A stretch of 23,202 bases of DNA from Clostridia bacterium (GTDB lineage: Bacteria; CBDUZB01; JAGLHV01), in the NCBI GenBank assembly GCA_030595925.1, contig JAUVLC010000031.1:1-23202 (forward strand). Direction: 5' to 3'. Shown piece after piece: positions 8,754-16,753 of the stretch. Position numbers and translations under genes: made by a program. How positions within the stretch are numbered: position 1 is the first letter of the stretch; the number at the start of each line of letters is the position of its first letter. The notes below the pieces were generated by a model, which was not told where the DNA came from, ran no database searches, and saw only the letters and a list, made by a program, of their open reading frames with translations.

Positions 8754-9719
8754 ATGAAAAGATTTATTAAATTTATAACGTTACTGATAATTTTAGCTAA
8801 TTTACAAAGCGAAAACATTTTAGCTTTAGATTTTAAAGAGGAAGAAGCTTTATTAAAAAGATATATCTGGAATGAAGTTAATACCATGGAAAAGGATGTG
8901 AGGCCTAAAGTAGCACTGGTTTTGGGGGGAGGAGGAGCCAGGGGTTTAGCCCATATAGGTGTTTTAAAAGTATTTGAAGAAGAAGGAATTCCCATAGATA
9001 TAATCGTTGGAACGAGCGTGGGTGCGTTGATAGGGGCATTATATGCAACTGATAAAAAAATCGAAGACATAGAGAATATGAGTGAAGAGATTGGTTGGAA
9101 TGAATTGATTTCCATTTCTTCTTTTAATCCGGTAAAATTGCTTTCCTTAAAAAACATATTTGATTCCCGAAAAACAGAAGAGTATATTTCTTTACATATC
9201 AAAAATAAAAGATTTGATGAATTAAAAATTGCTTTTGCCTGTGTCGCCAGCGATATTCAAACCGGAGAGCGGATTATTTTCAGGGACGGGCTTGTTGCTC
9301 CTGCTGTTCGGGCCAGTGCCTCTGTTCCGGGACTTTTTAAACCGGTAGAATATCGGCATAGGCTTTTGGTTGATGGAGGAATTGTAGATAATGTTCCTGT
9401 GGATATAGCTAAAATGTTAAAAGCGGATATAGTTATTGCTGTTATAGTAGATGGTGATTTTACCGGGTATGATCTTTCTAATATTCTACTTATTTTAGCA
9501 CAGGTCATTTCGATACAGGGGAATCAATTATTGTCTAATCAGATAAAGAATGCAGATATAGTGATTCAACCACAAGTCGGGGATGTAAGCATTGTTGATT
9601 TAAACAGAGGAGAAGAATGTATAGAAGCAGGAATTATAGCAACGCGTAAAGAGCTATCTAAAATTAAAAAATTAATTATGGATAAAGGATTTGAAAGAAT
9701 GTTGTTGAGGGGGAAATAG
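8754..9719 (+). CDS. Patatin-like phospholipase (RssA/YchK-type), exported
   Basis: A lipid acyl hydrolase of the bacterial patatin family. The oxyanion loop GGGGARG (58-64), the nucleophile motif GTSVG (Ser88) and the DGG motif with the catalytic Asp207 form the Ser-Asp dyad. The first 25 residues (MKRFIKFITLLIILANLQSE and a few more) look like a signal peptide or membrane anchor, so the enzyme may act in the periplasm or at a membrane. Length 321 is typical of short bacterial patatins. ATG 8754 lies four bases after the stop of the preceding frame without a clear ribosome-binding site, which suggests translational coupling. Its TAG stop overlaps the first bases of an intergenic heptanucleotide repeat. 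The target lipid is unknown. Confidence 0.9.
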   Translation: MKRFIKFITLLIILANLQSENILALDFKEEEALLKRYIWNEVNTMEKDVRPKVALVLGGGGARGLAHIGVLKVFEEEGIPIDIIVGTSVGALIGALYATDKKIEDIENMSEEIGWNELISISSFNPVKLLSLKNIFDSRKTEEYISLHIKNKRFDELKIAFACVASDIQTGERIIFRDGLVAPAVRASASVPGLFKPVEYRHRLLVDGGIVDNVPVDIAKMLKADIVIAVIVDGDFTGYDLSNILLILAQVISIQGNQLLSNQIKNADIVIQPQVGDVSIVDLNRGEECIEAGIIATRKELSKIKKLIMDKGFERMLLRGK

Positions 9720-9810
9720 TCCATAGTCCACAGTCGATAGTCCATAGACAACAGATAAACAAAAGTCCATAGTCGACAGTCCATAGTCCATAGATTACAG
9801 ATAACAGACA
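9718..9810 (+). repeat. Heptanucleotide tandem array, copy A1
   Basis: Consecutive 7-bp units of the type AGTCCAT. The first 30 bases (9718-9747) are identical to 11150-11179 and 16754-16783, and they consist of four heptamers that differ only at positions 5 and 7 plus AG. After that the units drift (AGACAAC, AGATAAA), a second run of AGTCCAT-type units follows at 9764-9793, and then AGATTAC and AGATAAC. The array begins inside the TAG stop of the patatin gene. A seven-base period reads open in several frames, which explains the spurious reverse ORFs rich in Leu-Trp-Thr here. Confidence 0.85.
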
Positions 9811-9859
9811 AAGAATAAAAATAAAAACGAAGACAAAGATAAAAACAAAAGAGGAAAGA

Positions 9860-9898
9860 CAGTTTTCCCCCTTTGAAAAAGGGGGGTAGGGGGATTTT
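9860..9898 (+). repeat. GC-rich palindromic interspersed repeat, copy B1
   Basis: A 39-bp block whose core CCCCCTTTGAAAAAGGGGG can fold as a hairpin, followed by TAGGGGGATTTT. Copies occur at 11299-11337 and 16915-16954 in the same orientation. The striking GC content in an AT-rich spacer and the conserved flanks mark it as an interspersed element. Confidence 0.85.
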
Positions 9899-10000
9899 GA
9901 TAAAAGAGAGTTGAAAAATTTGTTATGTCGTTCGAAATACATTTCACCTTCATTTTTTTGTTTTTAATTTTGAATTAGTTTAAATTCGTTGATTAAATCT

Positions 10001-10022
10001 GTAGTCGCAGAGCTTGCTCTGC
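10001..10022 (+). repeat. REP-like hairpin, variant stem (GCAGAGC/GCTCTGC)
   Basis: GTAGTC followed by the hairpin GCAGAGCTTGCTCTGC. The GTAGTC flank and stem size match the hairpin at 14691-14715, but the stem bases differ in a paired way, which points to the same structural family with compensatory change. Confidence 0.6.
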
Positions 10023-10035
10023 TTATAAGTTTTTA

Positions 10036-10082
10036 GTTGCTTTGCTGTAGCAAAGCGACAGTCCGCCAGTCAGTAAGGCGGA
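10036..10082 (+). repeat. 47-bp element D1 (hairpin CTTTGCT/AGCAAAG plus CCGCC...GGCGG)
   Basis: It contains the hairpin GCTTTGCTGTAGCAAAGC and a second pairing TCCGCC/GGCGGA. An inverted copy with a few changes lies at 11232-11278 on the other side of the TPR gene. Confidence 0.75.
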
Positions 10083-10096
10083 TCTTTATCCGTAAT

Positions 10097-10124
10097 CTAT
10101 GGACTCTGGACTATCGACTGTGGA
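10097..10124 (-). repeat. Heptanucleotide array A2, reverse orientation
   Basis: The reverse complement reads as AGTCCAT-type heptamers and matches A1, A3 and A4 except for one base. It is 30 bp before the TPR gene and is inverted relative to A3, which lies 13 bp after that gene. Confidence 0.8.
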
Positions 10125-10153
10125 TTATTTTTGTTTGGTTAAAGGAATAAACA

Positions 10154-11137
10154 ATGCGGAAATATATTAAAATTATTTTAGTAATAATATTTTCTTCTTT
10201 TTACCTGTCAGGTTTATCAGATAAAAAATTAATGGCAGAAGATAAAAAAGACATTTTATCTTATCTTGATAGGGCACAGGAATTTGCTCAAAAGGGAGAT
10301 GATAAAGAGGCTCTCATTTATTATAGTAAAGCTTTGGGTTTTAAATCGTCTAATGCGCAAAAGAGGTTGATTTGGTCTCGTATCGGTAATATTTATGAAA
10401 CCCGGAAAAAATATGAAAAGGCTATTATTGCATATAAAGAAGTTATATCATTAAAGAAAAAAAATTGGGAGGGATATTTTAATTTAGGGAGGATATATCA
10501 AATAGTAGGGTTAGATGATTTGGCTATTTCTTCCTATGAGAAAGTTATTAAAATTAAACCGGAAATTTTTCAGGTTTGGTTTAATTTGGGTAAAATATAT
10601 CAAAGGAAAAAACTTTATAGTGATGCTTTAAAATATTATAAGAAAGCACAAACTATTAACAAAAGTAATATTGAAATATGTTTGGAATTGGTCAGTATTT
10701 ACGAGAAGTTAGGAGAGTTAGATATAGCCAGTTCTTATCTTGAGGATGTTATTACTCTTTATCCCCGGGAAGAATTTTTTAATAAGTTAGGAACGCTATA
10801 TCTTTCACAAAATAAATTGGATCGTTCGAGGGTTATTTTTCAGAAAATATTGGATAAAAACCATCTTTCCTGTGAAGTACGTTTAAATCTCGGCTATATC
10901 TATTTTAAACAAGGTCTAATTAATAAATCAATAAGAGAGTTTAATCTGGTGCTTGATATCGATTCGGGTAATGTTTTGGCTCGTTTTTTGCGGGGATTAG
11001 TTTATTATAAAGAGGGGAAAGATGATTTAGCTAAACGGGATTGTCTTTTTGTTTATACTAATGCTAAGGGGAAAATGCTTAAGACATATGCCAGAAAGAT
11101 GTTAAATGAATTAAGTAAAGTGCGAAAAAAGAGTTGA
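10154..11137 (+). CDS. Exported tetratricopeptide-repeat (TPR) protein
   Basis: A 327-residue protein with an N-terminal signal sequence (hydrophobic residues about 5-21) followed by at least seven TPR-like helical pairs from about residue 35 to 315. Typical TPR features are seen several times: Ala/Gly at the first-helix positions and Y-Y-x-K-A or Y-E-K-V-I-K-I-K-P endings (for example EALIYYSKALGFK, LAISSYEKVIKIKPE, DALKYYKKAQTINKS). TPR arrays bind other proteins, so a scaffold role in the periplasm or at the outer membrane is likely, but no partner is visible. The ATG at 10154 follows AAAGGA at a good distance. The gene stands alone between repeat-rich spacers and is flanked by inverted copies of two repeat families. 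Confidence 0.88.
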   Translation: MRKYIKIILVIIFSSFYLSGLSDKKLMAEDKKDILSYLDRAQEFAQKGDDKEALIYYSKALGFKSSNAQKRLIWSRIGNIYETRKKYEKAIIAYKEVISLKKKNWEGYFNLGRIYQIVGLDDLAISSYEKVIKIKPEIFQVWFNLGKIYQRKKLYSDALKYYKKAQTINKSNIEICLELVSIYEKLGELDIASSYLEDVITLYPREEFFNKLGTLYLSQNKLDRSRVIFQKILDKNHLSCEVRLNLGYIYFKQGLINKSIREFNLVLDIDSGNVLARFLRGLVYYKEGKDDLAKRDCLFVYTNAKGKMLKTYARKMLNELSKVRKKS

Positions 11138-11149
11138 AAGACAAAAAAC

Positions 11150-11202
11150 AGTCCATAGTCCACAGTCGATAGTCCATAGACAAGGACAAAGACAAAGAAT
11201 AA
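11150..11202 (+). repeat. Heptanucleotide tandem array, copy A3
   Basis: The first 30 bases (11150-11179) equal A1 and A4. They are followed by drifting units such as AGACAAG and GACAAAG. It starts 13 bp after the TPR stop codon and is inverted relative to A2. Confidence 0.8.
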
Positions 11203-11231
11203 ATACTACAGACAACAACAGGCACAGAGGC

Positions 11232-11278
11232 ATCCTCCTTACTGATTGGCGGACTGTTGCTTTGCTCCAGCAAAGTTA
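11232..11278 (-). repeat. 47-bp element D2, inverted copy of D1
   Basis: Reverse complement of 10036-10082 with a few differences; it keeps the CTTTGCT/AGCAAAG hairpin and the GGCGGACTGT core. With D1 it makes an inverted pair around the TPR gene. Confidence 0.75.
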
Positions 11279-11298
11279 AAAGATTAAAGACACAAATA

Positions 11299-11337
11299 CA
11301 GTTTTCCCCCTTTGAAAAAGGGGGTTAGGGGGGATTT
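11299..11337 (+). repeat. GC-rich palindromic interspersed repeat, copy B2
   Basis: Near-identical to B1 (9860-9898): the same CCCCCTTTGAAAAAGGGGG core, with TTAGGGGGGATTT on the right. It lies about 75 bp before lysA. Confidence 0.85.
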
Positions 11338-11410
11338 GTAACATAGTATTTATGATGGGATTTCGGAATTTGTAGTTCAAGATTGTATTAAAAGAGGAGG
11401 GAGTGTTTTT

Positions 11411-12670
11411 ATGCATAATTTTAACTATGTTGACGGGAAATTGTATTGCGAGGGAGTAGGGGTAGAAAAAATTGATAGAGAGATAGGTACACCTTTTTAC
11501 CTTTATAGTTACCAAACCATTTTTAATCATTACAATGCTTTCAAAAGAGCGTTAAAAGATATAGATCCTCTTATTTGTTATGCTTATAAAGCAAATTCAA
11601 ATAGTGCTATTTGTAGGATTTTTGCTAAAGCAGGGGGAGGAGCGGAAGTTGTTTCAGGAGGAGAATTAAGGCAAGCTTTGAAAGTAGGGGTGTCCCCGGA
11701 AAAAATAGTTTTTAGTGGAAACGGAAAGACAGAAAAGGAAATCGGATTTGCTTTAAAATCAAATATTTTAATGTTTGATGTTGATTCCGAAGCGGAATTA
11801 CGCTTACTTAATGAAGTAGCGCATTCTTTAGGAAAAAGAGCAAGAGTTGTTTTAAGGGTTAATCCCGACTTAAATCCTCAAACGCATCCGTATTTGGCTA
11901 CAGGCCTTAAAGAAAGTAAATTTGGATTTGATTTTGAGCAGTCTCTTGATGGATATAAATTAGCGCGGGACTTAGAAAATATAAAAATAGCAGGAATTCA
12001 TATGCATATTGGTTCGCAGATAACAAGTTTAGAACCTTTTGTAGAAGGGTTAGATAAGATAATTTCTTTAATAAGTGAATTAAAAAAAATGGGTATAGCC
12101 ATTGAATACATAAATGTAGGAGGGGGGTTAGGAATAGTTTATTTTGATGAGGAACCTCCTGGTTTAGACAATTATGCCCAGGTAGTAGTTCCTAAACTTT
12201 TGGAGTTAAATATGAAAGGTATTTTTGAACCGGGAAGAGTTTTAATGGGGAATGCCGGAATATTAGTAAGTAAGGTAATTTATCGTAAGGAAACGGCAAA
12301 AAAAACTTTTATTGTTGTTGATGCAGGGATGAATGATTTTGTTAGGCCTGCTTTTTATCAGGCACAGCATAGAATTGAACCGGTGAGAAAAAAAGAAGAA
12401 AAAGAAGAGGTTGTTGATATAGTGGGGCCAATATGTGAGTCAGCTGATTTTTTTGCCCGGGACAAGAAATTTCCCAGGGTAGAAACAGGGGAATTATTAA
12501 GTATTTTTGGAGCAGGGGCTTATGGTTTTTCTATGGCTTCTAATTATAATTTTCGCTGCCGGCCGGCTGAAGTGTTGGTAAGTGGAGAAAATTATTTTGT
12601 GATTCGTCAACGGGAAACTTATGAGGATTTAATTAAAAATGAAAAGATGCCGGATATTTTGGAAATATAG
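11411..12670 (+). CDS. lysA: Diaminopimelate decarboxylase
   Basis: PLP enzyme of the alanine-racemase fold that removes CO2 from meso-diaminopimelate to give lysine, the last step of the pathway. The Schiff-base lysine is in YAYKANSN (Lys60). HIGSQ (199-203), the glycine-rich GGGLG (237-241) and EPGR (273-276) bind PLP phosphate and substrate, and CESAD (Cys342) is the conserved active-site cysteine from the partner subunit. Length 419 is normal. The ATG follows AGAGGAGGGAG at 11393-11403. The stop TAG is directly abutted by dapF, and dapA follows, so lysA-dapF-dapA form a compact diaminopimelate/lysine cluster that also serves peptidoglycan synthesis. Confidence 0.97.
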   Translation: MHNFNYVDGKLYCEGVGVEKIDREIGTPFYLYSYQTIFNHYNAFKRALKDIDPLICYAYKANSNSAICRIFAKAGGGAEVVSGGELRQALKVGVSPEKIVFSGNGKTEKEIGFALKSNILMFDVDSEAELRLLNEVAHSLGKRARVVLRVNPDLNPQTHPYLATGLKESKFGFDFEQSLDGYKLARDLENIKIAGIHMHIGSQITSLEPFVEGLDKIISLISELKKMGIAIEYINVGGGLGIVYFDEEPPGLDNYAQVVVPKLLELNMKGIFEPGRVLMGNAGILVSKVIYRKETAKKTFIVVDAGMNDFVRPAFYQAQHRIEPVRKKEEKEEVVDIVGPICESADFFARDKKFPRVETGELLSIFGAGAYGFSMASNYNFRCRPAEVLVSGENYFVIRQRETYEDLIKNEKMPDILEI

Positions 12671-12688
12671 TTGATAAAGGCAAAGAAT

Positions 12689-13507
12689 ATGGTTAGAAAA
12701 AGAATTAATTTTGTAAAGATGAGTGGTGGGGGAAATGATTTTATTCTAATTGATAATAGAAAAGAGCTTTTACCTGAAAAAAAATCTTCTTTAGTAAAAC
12801 AGGTTTGTCAAAGGAAAATTTCTGTAGGAGCTGATGGGGTGGTTTTGGTGGAAAAGTCAGGGAAAGCGGATTTTAAAATGCGTATTTTTAATCCGGATGG
12901 AAGTGAAGCAGAGATGTGTGGAAACGGGGCGAGATGTGTTGCCCTTTTTAGTTATAAAGAAAAAATAACAAAAAAAAATATGTGTTTTGAAACAAAAGCG
13001 GGTATTATTGGTGCACAAATAATTAATGATAAAAAAATAAAAATAGAAATGAGTAAGCCTTTTGACTTAAAAAAAGATTTGAAGCTTAAGATTAACGGAA
13101 AAGCATTGAAAGGGTCATTTATTAATACGGGTGTTCCTCATACAATAATTTTTACTTCCCGGATAAAAACCATTGAGGTGGAAGAAATAGGAAGAAAAAT
13201 TCGCCGGCATAAAATGTTTGCTCCGCAAGGGACAAATGTTGATTTTGTTTCACTTAAAGATAAGTCAAGTATTTATTTGAGAACTTATGAACGGGGGGTA
13301 GAGGCGGAGACCTTATCTTGTGGAACTGGAAGTGTTGCTTCGGCTATTATTGCCGGTTTAAAGAAGGGACTTAAATCCCCGGTAGAGGTTATTACCCAAA
13401 GTGGGGAAATTTATACAATTTATTTTAGGATAGAAAAAGAGGAAATAAAAGAGGTATATCTGGAAGGGCCGGTTGCAGTAAGTTATGAAGGCCGGTTTGT
13501 AATCTAA
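12689..13507 (+). CDS. dapF: Diaminopimelate epimerase
   Basis: Cofactor-free racemase converting LL- to meso-diaminopimelate, which lysA then decarboxylates and peptidoglycan synthesis uses. The two catalytic cysteines are visible in EMCGNGARC (Cys77) and LSCGTGSVASA (Cys211), as is the N-terminal FVKMSGGGNDFILID. Length 272 is normal. I chose ATG 12689 with AAAGG at 12676-12680; a TTG at 12671, immediately after the lysA stop, would add six residues before the conserved start and has no ribosome-binding site of its own. It is co-directional and practically contiguous with lysA, so co-transcription is very likely. Confidence 0.96.
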   Translation: MVRKRINFVKMSGGGNDFILIDNRKELLPEKKSSLVKQVCQRKISVGADGVVLVEKSGKADFKMRIFNPDGSEAEMCGNGARCVALFSYKEKITKKNMCFETKAGIIGAQIINDKKIKIEMSKPFDLKKDLKLKINGKALKGSFINTGVPHTIIFTSRIKTIEVEEIGRKIRRHKMFAPQGTNVDFVSLKDKSSIYLRTYERGVEAETLSCGTGSVASAIIAGLKKGLKSPVEVITQSGEIYTIYFRIEKEEIKEVYLEGPVAVSYEGRFVI

Positions 13508-13619
13508 TGGGTTTAATAAAGACTAAATATATTTTTCTCTAAACTCATAATTTTACCCTTTGGGCATGCAAAAAATTGACAATACTAAACAATACTAATA
13601 AAAAACGGAGGTATTAAAA

Positions 13620-14495
13620 ATGTTTTCCGGTTCGTATGTGGCATTGGTAACACCATTCAAAAATGGCCAGGTGGATAAAGAAAAATTAGAAGAATTAGTA
13701 GAGTGGCATATTGCACAGGGAACTAACGGTCTGGTACCTTGTGGAACTACCGGGGAATCAGCAACCCTTTCTCATAAGGAACATGAGGAAGTTGTTGAAA
13801 CGGTGGTAAAAGCGGCTAAAGGACGGGTGAAGGTCATTGCCGGAACAGGTTCTAATAATACTATAGAAGCATTAAGAATGACCCGGTTTGCGAAGGAAAT
13901 AGGTGCAGACGGAGCGCTAATTATTACTCCTTATTATAATAAGCCAACTCAGGATGGATTGTATTTACACTTTAAGAAAATTGCGGACGAAGTGGATATC
14001 CCTATTATTCTTTATAATGTTCCGGGAAGAACGGCGGTAAATTTATTGCCGGCTACAGTCGTTAAATTAGCTAAAGACTGTAAAAATATTGTTGGAGTGA
14101 AAGAAGCCAGTGGGTTACTCGGGCAGGCAACTAAGATTATAAAGGGTTGTGGGGAAGATTTTATTGTTTTGTCCGGGGATGATTCTCTTACTTTTCCTAT
14201 GTTGGCTTTAGGGGGGAAAGGGGTTATTTCGGTTATGGCTAATATTATGCCAAAAGATATGGCAGATATGGTAGGGGCTTTTTTATCGGGTAATATAATT
14301 AAAGCTAAAGAATTACATTATAAAATGTTCCTTTTAATGGAAGCAATGTTTTATGAGACCAATCCTGCGCCGGTAAAAGCAGCGATGGAGTTAATGAGAA
14401 AGTGTTCTGCACAGGTGAGGCTTCCTTTGTCTCCGATGCGCGATGAAAATCTGGAAAAATTGAAAAACATAATGAGGGAATGTAAGTTGCTGTAA
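13620..14495 (+). CDS. dapA: 4-hydroxy-tetrahydrodipicolinate synthase
   Basis: Class I aldolase-type enzyme that condenses pyruvate with aspartate semialdehyde, the first committed step to diaminopimelate and lysine. The motifs are GTTGESATL (42-50, with the Thr-Thr pair), YNVPGRT (132-138, catalytic Tyr132 and Arg137) and the Schiff-base lysine in GVKEASG (Lys161). Length 291 is standard. The ATG has an ACGGAGGT site at 13605-13612. The 112-bp gap to dapF contains TTGACA at 13576-13581, but I see no good -10 at the right distance, so a separate promoter is uncertain. No dapB, dapD or dapL is in the window. Confidence 0.97.
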   Translation: MFSGSYVALVTPFKNGQVDKEKLEELVEWHIAQGTNGLVPCGTTGESATLSHKEHEEVVETVVKAAKGRVKVIAGTGSNNTIEALRMTRFAKEIGADGALIITPYYNKPTQDGLYLHFKKIADEVDIPIILYNVPGRTAVNLLPATVVKLAKDCKNIVGVKEASGLLGQATKIIKGCGEDFIVLSGDDSLTFPMLALGGKGVISVMANIMPKDMADMVGAFLSGNIIKAKELHYKMFLLMEAMFYETNPAPVKAAMELMRKCSAQVRLPLSPMRDENLEKLKNIMRECKLL

Positions 14496-14900
14496 GTTTG
14501 TTAGTGTTTTAAATATAATCTTAACACTAAAAAAATATGATGTTATATTTATTATAGTGTAGGGTCCTTTTCTGATTTTATTAAAGCCGGTGAAGGTAGT
14601 AAAAATAAAATGATAAAAACTCAGAAAAGAGTTGTAAATAACTTTTTTTTTTCATAATGTGAAGATGAATAATGGTAATTGTGGAAATCTGGTAGTCGCA
14701 GGCTTTAGCCTGCGTAGGGGGAAGGATGTACAGATTACCTTTGAATTGTTATAATTGCTCACTGGGAACAGTATATGTTTAAAGGTTCGTTGGATTTCGA
14801 TTTAAAAGAAATTATTATATAAAAACGCAGGCTAAAGCCTGCGACTACCAAAAAATAAAACATTTTTGACATTACCCCTGTGAAATAAAGGATGAATTAA
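14496..14900. other. Spacer between dapA and the secreted protein gene (405 bp): hairpins and a REPIN-like element, no gene
   Basis: It holds an 8-bp inverted repeat TTAGTGTT/AACACTAA at 14501-14530 (followed by A, not T, so not a + strand terminator). A larger AT-rich imperfect palindrome lies at 14567-14629 (outer arms CTTTTCTGA/TCAGAAAAG, inner arms TTTTATT/AATAAAA), followed by the REPIN-like element at 14691-14849. TTGACA at 14866-14871 has no matching -10. Confidence 0.7.
14691..14849. repeat. REPIN-like element: perfect 25-bp inverted repeat around a 109-bp core
   Basis: The left arm 14691-14715 and right arm 14825-14849 are exact reverse complements over 25 bp. Each arm itself contains the hairpin GCAGGC/GCCTGC. 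The core ends in a short open tail M-F-K-G-S-L-D-F-D-L-K-E-I-I-I with TAA at 14819-14821. The right part (14770-14875) is repeated at 2123-2229, where the left arm is missing. Two inverted REP hairpins in one unit is the defining form of a REPIN; the mobilising transposase would be encoded elsewhere. Confidence 0.75.
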
Positions 14901-16718
14901 ATGAGAAAATATTTTTTGTTTGTTAGCTTGTTGATATTGGTTCTTTTTTTATTTACGATGAGTGGCTGGGCTAAAATCATCACTAAAAAATCAATGATTT
15001 CTATAACCCTCCCCGCTGAAACCACTCTTCCGAACATATCTAATGATTATATTCAGGTGGTAATTGGTGAAACTGGAAGATTTACCTTGGGTAATATCGG
15101 AGGGGACCCCGATAATCCTAACGACGATGATAAAATATTATTGTTTGGGCATCCCGGTCCCTGGAGTTCATTTACTTCCATCAGGATAGATGGGACGGAT
15201 TATATATTTGGAGGGGGAACAGAGGTTGTTGCTCCCTGTCAACAAGGAGGTAGTTTAGTTGCTTCTTGGAAAATTGTCCCGCAAATAGTAGTTACCCAAA
15301 CTCTTACTATCATAAGGAGTTTTTCTACAGGGAGAGATGATAATTTACAGATTGCCTATGAAATAAAAAATGAAGGAAGCAGTTTCCCTCAGATAGGGCT
15401 TTCTTTAATGTTGGATACAATGTTAGGCGATAATGACGGGGCTCCTTTTCGTGTTTTGGGATTTGGGGAAGTTACAATAGAGAAAGAATGGGTAAGCCCG
15501 GCAGACACCATTCCTCAGTATTTTCAGGTATTTGATAATTTTGATGATCCTACGGTTCTTTCTATGTTTTCTATAACCGGCGTAGGTTTTCCTGCTCCTG
15601 ACCGTCTTGTTCTTGGTGACTGGTACGAAGCTTCTGGATATACAGTAGATTTTGGAGATCCTTATGCAGGCGATTCTTCTGCACCATGGAATTATACCAT
15701 TGATTCCTCTATTCCGTTTGATGACGGTGCGGTAATCATTTCCTGGAATCCGCTTAGTTTTAGTCCCGGACAATCAAGAACTTACGGGACAGGTTATGGT
15801 TTAGGCGGGATGACCTATGTAGCCTGGGATCCTTTTAATCTTGGTTTATCCGCTCCGGAATTTATTCAGATAGACGGAAGTAATGAATATGTTCCCAATC
15901 CTTTTACTGTCGTCTGTTATTTGAAAAATTCCTCCGGACATGAAGTTGCCGGAGCAACAGTGAAGTTTAATTTAGTTCCCGGATTGGTTTTTGATACCGG
16001 AGAAACAGCAGAAAAGGCCATTGAGCCACCAGTGCCTGCAGAAGAAATTGTACAAGAGGATTGGAGTATAAAAGCCTTGGGTACAATGACCGGTTATTTA
16101 GACCTTTCAGTTACTTGTTATGCCGAAGGAAAAAATCAAACAATTACCAAATCAATATACATTCCGGCTTTACCTAATTCCATTCACGGACGGGTTACCA
16201 ATAGTGATGCCCAACCCTTAGTATCAGTGACAATTAATATTTTTTATAACGGTGCGTTGGTAGCTAGTACTACACCTTTTTCCGATGGAACCTTTTTGAT
16301 TGAAGATTTAACACCGGGAACTTACCAGCTTGTGGCCACTTCTGATGAATATGCTAACCGAACTATGCCGGTTAATGTAGGTTCGGGAACTGATACTGAA
16401 AATATTAATGTTGTTTTATTTCGGCCTTTTGAGGATACGGAAAAATTAGAAGCTTTTTGTTATCCTAATCCGGTTAGGCAAAATCCGGTACGCATTGTAT
16501 TTTATACCGAAGAATCAGCAGAGGTTGAAGTAGAAATATTTACTACTGCCGGAAAACGGGTAAAAACTTATAACACCACTACTAACGGAAGCGGTCATTT
16601 TGGAGTGGATTGGAATATAAATGATGTGGCTAACGGGGTATATTTTTACCGGGTTACTGCTACCTGGGGAGGAAAAGAAAGAACAGTAATCAAGAAAATT
16701 GCGGTAATTAAACGATAG
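14901..16718 (+). CDS. Secreted multidomain protein with carboxypeptidase-regulatory-like and C-terminal sorting-type domains
   Basis: A 605-residue exported protein of unknown function. A signal peptide covers about residues 1-24 (ends SGWA). The large N-terminal part (about 30-310) is beta-rich, with a GDPDNPNDDDK acidic stretch, and I do not recognise its fold. About 310-425 looks Ig-like. About 428-509 is a carboxypeptidase regulatory-like (prealbumin-type) domain beginning HGRVTNSDAQPL and containing TPGTYQL. The last 85 residues begin YPNPV (521-525) and end in a beta-rich tail with GVYFYRV and KIAVIKR. That is the layout of the FlgD-Ig/type-A sorting domains that guide proteins through or onto the outer membrane. 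The neighbouring PorV-family gene supports surface delivery. The start ATG has AAAGGATG just upstream. Confidence 0.82.
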   Translation: MRKYFLFVSLLILVLFLFTMSGWAKIITKKSMISITLPAETTLPNISNDYIQVVIGETGRFTLGNIGGDPDNPNDDDKILLFGHPGPWSSFTSIRIDGTDYIFGGGTEVVAPCQQGGSLVASWKIVPQIVVTQTLTIIRSFSTGRDDNLQIAYEIKNEGSSFPQIGLSLMLDTMLGDNDGAPFRVLGFGEVTIEKEWVSPADTIPQYFQVFDNFDDPTVLSMFSITGVGFPAPDRLVLGDWYEASGYTVDFGDPYAGDSSAPWNYTIDSSIPFDDGAVIISWNPLSFSPGQSRTYGTGYGLGGMTYVAWDPFNLGLSAPEFIQIDGSNEYVPNPFTVVCYLKNSSGHEVAGATVKFNLVPGLVFDTGETAEKAIEPPVPAEEIVQEDWSIKALGTMTGYLDLSVTCYAEGKNQTITKSIYIPALPNSIHGRVTNSDAQPLVSVTINIFYNGALVASTTPFSDGTFLIEDLTPGTYQLVATSDEYANRTMPVNVGSGTDTENINVVLFRPFEDTEKLEAFCYPNPVRQNPVRIVFYTEESAEVEVEIFTTAGKRVKTYNTTTNGSGHFGVDWNINDVANGVYFYRVTATWGGKERTVIKKIAVIKR

Positions 16719-16753
16719 TGAATATTATTTAAAAAAGAAATAAAAATAAATTT

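Larger units (their letters stand above)
9720..10153. other. Repeat-filled spacer between the patatin and TPR genes (434 bp), no gene
   Basis: In order it holds heptamer array A1 (9718-9810), an A-rich stretch, the GC-rich palindromic repeat B1 (9860-9898), an AT-rich word repeat (about 9953-9990), a REP-like hairpin (10001-10022), the 47-bp element D1 (10036-10082) and a reverse-oriented heptamer run A2 (10097-10124). AAAGGA before the TPR start is at 10140-10145. I see no convincing promoter. Confidence 0.8.

Noticed and set aside
8663-9202. 179-codon reverse ORF over the patatin gene
   Set aside because: Antisense to clear patatin motifs; no recognisable protein.
9718-9810. CRISPR array
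   Set aside because: The units are only seven bases with no unique spacers of regular length.
9566-9942. Reverse ORFs rich in Leu-Trp-Thr (9566-9811, 9676-9942; likewise 11079-11273 and 16646-16903)
   Set aside because: These are translations of the heptanucleotide arrays, with no ribosome-binding site or domain.
13576-13604. Promoter before dapA (TTGACA at 13576)
   Set aside because: The only -10 candidate at 17 bp (TAAAAA) is poor and would start almost at the ribosome-binding site.
14501-14530. dapA terminator from TTAGTGTT/AACACTAA
   Set aside because: The stem is followed by A, not T, on the + strand and is AT-rich with a 14-nt loop.
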